Part shown: piece by piece, positions 14,860-22,005 of the stretch | Layout of the letters: each line of letters begins with the position of its first letter | Numbering within the stretch: the first letter of the stretch is position 1 | From: CAZSNH01 sp052388455 | Lineage (GTDB): Bacteria > Pseudomonadota > Alphaproteobacteria > Rhizobiales > Hyphomicrobiaceae | Direction of reading: 5' to 3' | Length of the DNA: 22,005 nt | Assembly: GCA_052388455.1 (NCBI GenBank) | Contig: JBQTIA010000103.1 | Span: 1-22,005, forward strand | Made by a program: the position numbers and the translations under genes | The notes under the pieces: model-generated | Database searches by the model: none | What the model saw: only the letters and a program-made list of their open reading frames with translations | Told to the model about the DNA's origin: nothing

Positions 14860-15684
14860 TCAAAGTCGTTCGACTGGGAGTGGCACCGGATCGCTCCATT
14901 GGTCCTGCGATGCGGCCAGCCGCAGCTCGCTCGCGCCGGCACTGGCCAAGACCGCAGCTTCCACACCGGCGACCGCGGCGGCGAGTTGTTGGTGGCTGCG
15001 GCCGCCTTTCAATCGGTGAGCGAGAAATAGTCCGGCCAGCAGATCGCCGGTGCCATGCGGCACCGACGTTGCCCGCGCGACCGAGCACAACAGCGCTTCG
15101 CCGTCCTGCACGAGAACGTTGGCCAGCCGATCGGGTGCGGCGGGGATCGAGGTTGCCAGAACCGATCTGTTGGGCAGCGCTTCCGCCGCTGCGACGGCGC
15201 CGGCCGCATCCGCGACGGCGACACCGGACAGCCATTGAAGCTCGAAGCGGTTGGGAAAGACGAGATCGGCCAGCGGCGCCAGCTCGTCGCGGATCGATCG
15301 GGCCGCGTCGGCCGGCACGTAAAGCCCCTTGGGATCGTCGCCCAGGACCGGGTCGCAGCAGACCAGCGCATCCGGATTGCGTTCGCTGACCCGCGCCACA
15401 GCCGCCGCGGCGAAGCGGACGTGCGCGCGCGTGGGCAGGTAGCCGGTCAGCACGGCGGCGGTCGCTGAGAGCACGGCATTGCCGTCGAGCGCGTCGAGCA
15501 GGTCGGTGAGCCGTGCCACGTCGACCGGCTCGCCAGCCCAGCGGCAGTATCCCTTGTGATTGGACAGCAGCACGCTCGGCAGCGCGACGACCTCGTGCCC
15601 CAGCCGCGTCAGCGCCGGCGCGATGGCGCCGAGGCCGACGTGGCCATGGGCGACGTACGAGGAAAAGGCGAGAATACGGGCCAT
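14860..15684 (-). CDS. pdxY: Pyridoxal kinase (PdxY/PdxK type)
   Basis: A ribokinase-fold kinase that phosphorylates pyridoxal in the vitamin B6 salvage pathway. The 274-residue protein begins with MARILAFSSYVAHGHVGLGAIAPALTRLG, the substrate-pocket S-Y-V-x-x-G-x-V-G pattern of pyridoxal kinases. Further motifs are LLSNHKGY, GYLP, DPVLGDD, and VPHGTGDLLAGLF with the catalytic Asp214 in GTGD. These favour pyridoxal kinase over hydroxymethylpyrimidine kinase. The ATG has no clear ribosome site. It stands 130 bases before nhaA on the same strand, and its start is divergent from the CoA-ester lyase gene. Confidence 0.9.
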   Translation of the reverse strand: MARILAFSSYVAHGHVGLGAIAPALTRLGHEVVALPSVLLSNHKGYCRWAGEPVDVARLTDLLDALDGNAVLSATAAVLTGYLPTRAHVRFAAAAVARVSERNPDALVCCDPVLGDDPKGLYVPADAARSIRDELAPLADLVFPNRFELQWLSGVAVADAAGAVAAAEALPNRSVLATSIPAAPDRLANVLVQDGEALLCSVARATSVPHGTGDLLAGLFLAHRLKGGRSHQQLAAAVAGVEAAVLASAGASELRLAASQDQWSDPVPLPVERL

Positions 15685-15862
15685 CGCCCGGAGATTGCAC
15701 CGGATTCGGGAGAGCGGGTAGCGTCGCGCCGCCGTCGCAATGAGACAGTGGCAGGCGGCACTGCGGCAACCGGGCAGCGCATTACTCGAAGGTCGTGTTT
15801 GATTTCGACCAAGCCACCATTATGCTGCATCGCAACAAAAGATTGGTTGCCGGGAGACAGCG
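15685..15862. promoter_or_regulatory. Divergent promoter region, pdxY / CoA-ester lyase
   Basis: The 178 bases between the two divergent starts must hold promoters for both genes. An AT-richer patch at 15795-15845 (for example TTTGATTTCGACC and CATTATGCTGCATCGCAAC) is the likely place for the lyase promoter. No clear operator is seen. Confidence 0.4.
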
Positions 15863-16753
15863 ATGGCCAACGTTCGTGCACGACGCAGCGTTCTTTACAT
15901 GCCGGGAGCCAACGAGCGGGCGCTCGAAAAGGCCAAGTCGCTGCCGGCCGACGCGCTGATCCTCGACCTCGAAGACTCGGTCGCTCCCGAAGCGAAACCT
16001 TCGGCCCGCGACAAGGTCTGCGCTGCGGTCAAGGAGGGTGGCTACGGCAAGCGCGAAATCATCATCCGGCCGAACGCGCTCGAAACCGCCTGGGGCACGG
16101 CTGACATCCTGGCGGCCGCCAGCGCCGCGCCCGACGCCATCCTGCTCGCCAAGGTCGCGCATCCCGGCGACATCATTTCCGCGGCCAAGATCCTGAAGTC
16201 GGTTCATGCGCCGGAGAGGACCAAGCTCTGGGCGATGATGGAGACGCCGCAGGCGATCCTGCACGCCCGCGAGATCGCCGCCACAGCGGCCGATCCCGAG
16301 AACCGTCTCTCGTGTCTCGTCATGGGCACCAACGACCTATTGAAAGAAAGCCGCGCCCGCGCGCTCCACAACCGCTTCGCCGTGGTGCCATGGCTGGCGA
16401 TGACCGTCGTCGCCGCCCGCGCCTACGGTCTCGACATGATCGACGGCGTCTACAACGACTTCAAGGACGAAGCCGGTTTCCGCGCCGAGTGCGAGCACGG
16501 CCGCACGCTCGGCATGGACGGAAAGACGCTCATCCATCCTTCGCAAGTGGCGCCCTGCAACGAGGTGTTCTCGCCGACCGATGAGGAGGTGGAGTGGTCG
16601 CGCAAGATCATCCACGCCTTCGACGCAACGGAGAATGCGAAGAAGGGAGTCATTACGGTCGAGGGGAAGATGGTCGAGCGGCTGCATCTCGTGCAGGCCC
16701 GCCGCACGGTGTCGATCTCGAACGCCATCCGCCAGATCGAGGAATGGTTCTGA
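15863..16753 (+). CDS. HpcH/CitE-family CoA-ester lyase (malyl-CoA lyase or thioesterase type)
   Basis: The 296-residue protein has the CitE-like TIM-barrel motifs: RRSVLYMPGANERALEKA, ILDLEDSV (E37, D38), IIIRPN (R69), LWAMMETPQ (E127, a Mg ligand position), LVMGTNDL (D158) and DGKTLIHPSQ. DGVYNDFKDEAGFRAECE fits the subgroup that holds the Rhodobacter (3S)-malyl-CoA thioesterase Mcl2 better than the longer malyl-CoA lyase Mcl1, as I recall those sequences. Either way it belongs to malyl- or methylmalyl-CoA breakdown, next to the mesaconyl-CoA hydratase step. GGGAGA lies about 5-10 bases before the ATG. It converges on ccmA with only 20 bases between the stops. Confidence 0.88.
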   Translation: MANVRARRSVLYMPGANERALEKAKSLPADALILDLEDSVAPEAKPSARDKVCAAVKEGGYGKREIIIRPNALETAWGTADILAAASAAPDAILLAKVAHPGDIISAAKILKSVHAPERTKLWAMMETPQAILHAREIAATAADPENRLSCLVMGTNDLLKESRARALHNRFAVVPWLAMTVVAARAYGLDMIDGVYNDFKDEAGFRAECEHGRTLGMDGKTLIHPSQVAPCNEVFSPTDEEVEWSRKIIHAFDATENAKKGVITVEGKMVERLHLVQARRTVSISNAIRQIEEWF

Positions 16754-16773
16754 GAAGACCGGTCACCGGCTCG
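16750..16773 (+). repeat. Right copy of an inverted sequence pair at proposed inversion endpoints
   Basis: This spans the stop codon of the CoA-ester lyase gene and the short gap before ccmA (CTGAGAAGACCGGTCACCGG, then CTCG). It matches the minus strand of 6421-6446 at about 20 of 24 positions with one gap. It may alternatively be just a weak GC-rich hairpin between convergent genes. Confidence 0.45.
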
Positions 16774-17403
16774 TCAGGCCGCCTCGGTGACGGGATCCAG
16801 GCGAAGCTCGCGCGCAGCCTCGAGGTCGAGCGGCAGGTGCGTGGCGACAATCGCCAGTCCGCCGGATGCGGTATGCGCGGTGATGGCGCGTGAGACCTGT
16901 TTCGCCGAGGCCGTATCGAGAGAGGCGGTCGGCTCGTCGAGCAGCCACAGCGGCCGCTCCACCACCAGCAGGCGCGCGAGGGCGACGCGGCGCTTCTGTC
17001 CGGCCGAAAGGTATCCGGCGGGAATGCGGGCCAGTCCGCCGATGGCGAATGCTTCAAGTGCATCGACGACACGTCCATCGATACTGGGTAGAGGCTGGCC
17101 GGTCAGGTACTCCGCCCAGAACACGAGGTTCTCGGCGACCGTCAGATTGGACTTCAAGCCGTTGAGGTGCCCGACAAAATGGCACTGCTCTCCGACCGGC
17201 GTGTCCGCGATGCCGCCGTCGAGACGAACCGAACCGGAATCGGGCGCCAGAAATCCGGCCAGCGTGCGCATCAGCGTCGTCTTGCCGGTGCCGTTGGCGC
17301 CGAGCAGCACGAGCGCCTCTCCACTCGACACACGAAACGACAAGCCGTCGATCACGCGGCGGCCGCCGCGACGTTGCGTGAGGTCGTCGACGATGAGCTG
17401 CAC
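16774..17403 (-). CDS. ccmA: Cytochrome c maturation ABC transporter ATPase CcmA
   Basis: CcmA is the ATPase of the CcmABCD complex that releases haem-loaded CcmE. The 209-residue length is normal. Walker A is GANGTGKTT (residues 35-43), the ABC signature LSAGQKRRVALARL (132-145), Walker B LWLLDEPTASLD (152-163), and the switch histidine lies in ATHLPLD. HFVGHLNGLKSNLTVAENLVFW is the CcmA-specific Q-loop neighbour. The start is GTG (complement of 17401-17403). It is alone here: ccmB lies at 6732 on the other strand, and the CoA-ester lyase gene converges from the left. Divergence from acnA with a 174-base spacer is an arrangement I recall from other Rhizobiales. Confidence 0.95.
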   Translation of the reverse strand: MQLIVDDLTQRRGGRRVIDGLSFRVSSGEALVLLGANGTGKTTLMRTLAGFLAPDSGSVRLDGGIADTPVGEQCHFVGHLNGLKSNLTVAENLVFWAEYLTGQPLPSIDGRVVDALEAFAIGGLARIPAGYLSAGQKRRVALARLLVVERPLWLLDEPTASLDTASAKQVSRAITAHTASGGLAIVATHLPLDLEAARELRLDPVTEAA

Positions 17404-17577
17404 GTTCAGGGACCTGTCAGGCGTGAGCGGCTCGCTGCCTTCGAATGCGGCAGTCTGACCGAATGTACGGCCCCTCAGTGTCTGGAAGCCGCATAGAACA
17501 GACTATATAAAAGGCGCTTCTCCAGCGACGCCAGTGCAAAGTGGTTTCCCACGTCATCCGATTCCGGAGCCCTGACC
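17404..17577. promoter_or_regulatory. Divergent promoter region, ccmA / acnA
   Basis: A TATATAAAA stretch at 17504-17512 lies about 70 bases before the acnA start and could be a -10 element. The bases at the matching -35 position (TCTGGA) are poor, so this is tentative. The rest of the 174 bases shows no clear operator. Confidence 0.4.
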
Positions 17578-20289
<2,712 letters not shown>

Positions 20290-20469
20290 GCGATACGTCC
20301 CGGCGAGCGCGGCCGAACGCCAGTCCGGCGGCCTCGTCCCACCTGTTGTGCGCAGCGGTACGGAGCTGCGGGCGCGGTGGTTTCACGACCGCGCGTCAAA
20401 CAAACGTGACTCGCCATCGTGCAACATTGTTGCCATATCCGAAGCGATCTCAACGTCGAGGTGCGCCCG

Positions 20470-21288
20470 ATGCAGCCAACCCATTTTTACCCAGCGAATG
20501 CCGGTCGTTCAGCCGGCCGGCGCACGCTCTCGTGGGCGCTCGAATTGGCCGCGATCGGATGCGTGGCGATAGCCTCGGTCCCGCCGGCCGCCGCCGAAGA
20601 GCTGCTGCCGCAGACGATCACGGCCCGCCCCATCAAGGCGGTCGTCGAGCTGTTCACCAGCCAGGGCTGCTCGTCATGCCCGCCGGCTGACCAGCTGATG
20701 CAGACCTACGCCGAATCGAAGGACGTGATGGCCCTGTCTCTGCCGGTCGACTACTGGGATTATCTGGGCTGGAAAGACACGCTCGCCAGCTCGAAGAACA
20801 CCGAGCGCCAGCGGGCCTACGCGCGGTCGTTCGGGCAGGGTCCGGTCTACACGCCGCAGATGGTCGTCAACGGCGTCTCCCATGCTGTGGGCTCCAACAG
20901 GGAAGAGATCGACAGCGCCATCGAGCAGGACCGCAAGTCGTTTGCCGCGCGCCGCATCCCGGTGAAATTCACGCTGCACGAAAGCATGTTCCTCGTCGAA
21001 CTCGGTGCCGCTCCGGACGGCGTACAGCCCAAGCCGGCGACGATCTGGCTGGGCGTGGTGCAGAAGTCGGTCTCTGTCCCGATCAAGCGCGGAGAGAATA
21101 CCGGTACGACGGTGACCTATCACAACGTGGTGCGCGATCTCGTTCCCGTCGGGGCCTGGGACGGCAAGCCGAAGCAGCTTCAGCTGACCAGCGCGTCGAT
21201 GCTGCGTGCGGGCAGCGAGGCGACGATCCTGCTCGTGCAGGAAGGCGAGGTGGGCCCGATCATCGCCGCCGCCTGGCTCGGCCAGTGA
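20470..21288 (+). CDS. DUF1223 thioredoxin-like secreted protein
   Basis: A 272-residue protein of the DUF1223 family, function unknown. An N-terminal hydrophobic segment at residues 19-42 ending in PPAAAEE looks like a signal peptide, so it is probably periplasmic. The core starts with AVVELFTSQGCSSCPPADQLM, a thioredoxin-like C-x-x-C (C67, C70), followed by LPVDYWDYLGWKDTLAS, RQRAYARSFG and VYTPQMVVNG, all typical of the family. I chose the ATG at 20470 with GAGGTG 6 bases upstream over one 51 bases earlier that would put an extra Cys-rich stretch before the signal peptide. It follows acnA by 180 bases on the same strand, an adjacency I recall in other Rhizobiales. Confidence 0.88.
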   Translation: MQPTHFYPANAGRSAGRRTLSWALELAAIGCVAIASVPPAAAEELLPQTITARPIKAVVELFTSQGCSSCPPADQLMQTYAESKDVMALSLPVDYWDYLGWKDTLASSKNTERQRAYARSFGQGPVYTPQMVVNGVSHAVGSNREEIDSAIEQDRKSFAARRIPVKFTLHESMFLVELGAAPDGVQPKPATIWLGVVQKSVSVPIKRGENTGTTVTYHNVVRDLVPVGAWDGKPKQLQLTSASMLRAGSEATILLVQEGEVGPIIAAAWLGQ

Positions 21289-21376
21289 TCGGGCTTCGGC
21301 AGGTGTTGTCCTTCGGAGCCGTTCAATGCTCATGATGTAAGCCGAGCGGCCAATGGCGCCGCGGAAAGGACGCCGC

Positions 21377-21739
<363 letters not shown>

Positions 21740-21881
21740 TGGCGCGACGCCCGCATCCATCAGCTCGCCGGTCGCGACGTTGAACTCGGTCGACGCCTCG
21801 CCGCCCCACAGTACACCGGTGCGCATCGAACCAAGCGTCGGAGTCGGACAGCCTGAGCGAGATTGCCTTGGCGATCGAGGG

Positions 21882-21959
21882 CTAGTGTGATGATTCCGAA
21901 GTTCGCATTCATGTTGCTGCGAGTCCGGGCTGCGAACTTCGGAATCTGAATCACACTAG
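21882..21959. mobile_element. MITE-like palindromic element with CTAGTGT ends
   Basis: The arms 21882-21907 (CTAGTGTGATGATTCCGAAG...) and 21931-21959 are inverted copies that differ only by a 3-base insertion in the right arm. The ends read C-TA-GTGT and ACAC-TA-G, so the element may be bounded by TA, as expected for IS630/Tc1-mariner-type insertion. At 78 bp it can encode nothing and would need a transposase elsewhere. Confidence 0.7.
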
Positions 21960-21974
21960 AAAACATATGCTTGG

Positions 21975-22005
21975 CTAGTGTCCTTATCGTTCGCGAAGTT
22001 CGCCA
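21975..22005. mobile_element. Start of a second related element, cut by the window edge
   Basis: Fifteen bases after the first element a second CTAGTGT begins and is followed by CGAAGTTCGC, the same inner block as in the first element's left arm, with several differences between. It may be another MITE or the terminal repeat of a full IS lying beyond the window. Confidence 0.5.

Noticed and set aside
21760..21966. A minus-strand coding-like stretch (GVLWGGEASTEFNVATGELMDAG in one frame, LALDRQGNLAQAVRLRRLVR in another) behind the antitoxin gene
   Set aside because: It could be a frameshifted remnant of a gene interrupted by the MITE, but I cannot assign it to a family and it may be chance.

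Overview
The window is high-GC, densely packed chromosome from an alphaproteobacterium, most likely of the Hyphomicrobiales (Rhizobiales). Three things point there: the sdhC-sdhD-sdhA order with an ATGA overlap, an acnA gene divergent from ccmA and followed by a DUF1223 gene, and a mesaconyl-CoA hydratase plus a malyl-CoA lyase/thioesterase-type enzyme. I cannot name the genus. I see no rRNA, tRNA or CRISPR array.

Layout. Positions 1-6404 (all minus strand): a VOC/glyoxalase gene cut by the window edge, a VapD-family gene, the succinate dehydrogenase genes sdhA, sdhD and sdhC, an FAD amine-oxidase/renalase-like oxidoreductase, a secreted Cu/Zn-SOD-fold protein that has lost most metal ligands, and a double-hotdog MaoC hydratase. 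Positions 6732-9848 (mostly plus): ccmB, two small membrane-protein genes (one antisense), ccmC, ccmD and ccmG for cytochrome c maturation. Positions 9849-12800: a repeat-rich non-coding stretch and a large seven-repeat FG-GAP/RTX secreted protein, flanked by inverted copies of a short repeat. Positions 12840-15684 (minus): beta-carbonic anhydrase, nhaA and pyridoxal kinase. Positions 15863-21739: CoA-ester lyase (plus), ccmA (minus), acnA (plus), DUF1223 (plus) and an orphan HigA-type antitoxin gene. The last 125 bases carry a palindromic MITE-like element and the start of a related one.

How the genes work together. SdhCDA and aconitase serve the TCA cycle. The MaoC hydratase and CoA-ester lyase fit the ethylmalonyl-CoA pathway (mesaconyl-CoA to methylmalyl-CoA, and malyl-CoA to malate or glyoxylate). 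CcmABCD and CcmG make c-type cytochromes.

The most striking observation is structural. ccmA is separated from ccmBCDG by about 9.4 kb and faces the other way. The CoA-ester lyase is separated from its pathway partner in the same manner. One inversion of the block from about 6.43 to 16.76 kb would repair both splits at once, joining the 3' end of ccmA to the 5' end of ccmB and the 3' end of the lyase gene to the 5' end of the hydratase gene. Both proposed breakpoints carry a similar sequence of about 25 bp in inverted orientation. I found no clearly new multi-gene system. The degenerate SOD, the VapD gene directly downstream of sdhA, and the dispersed palindromes are the other items worth checking.
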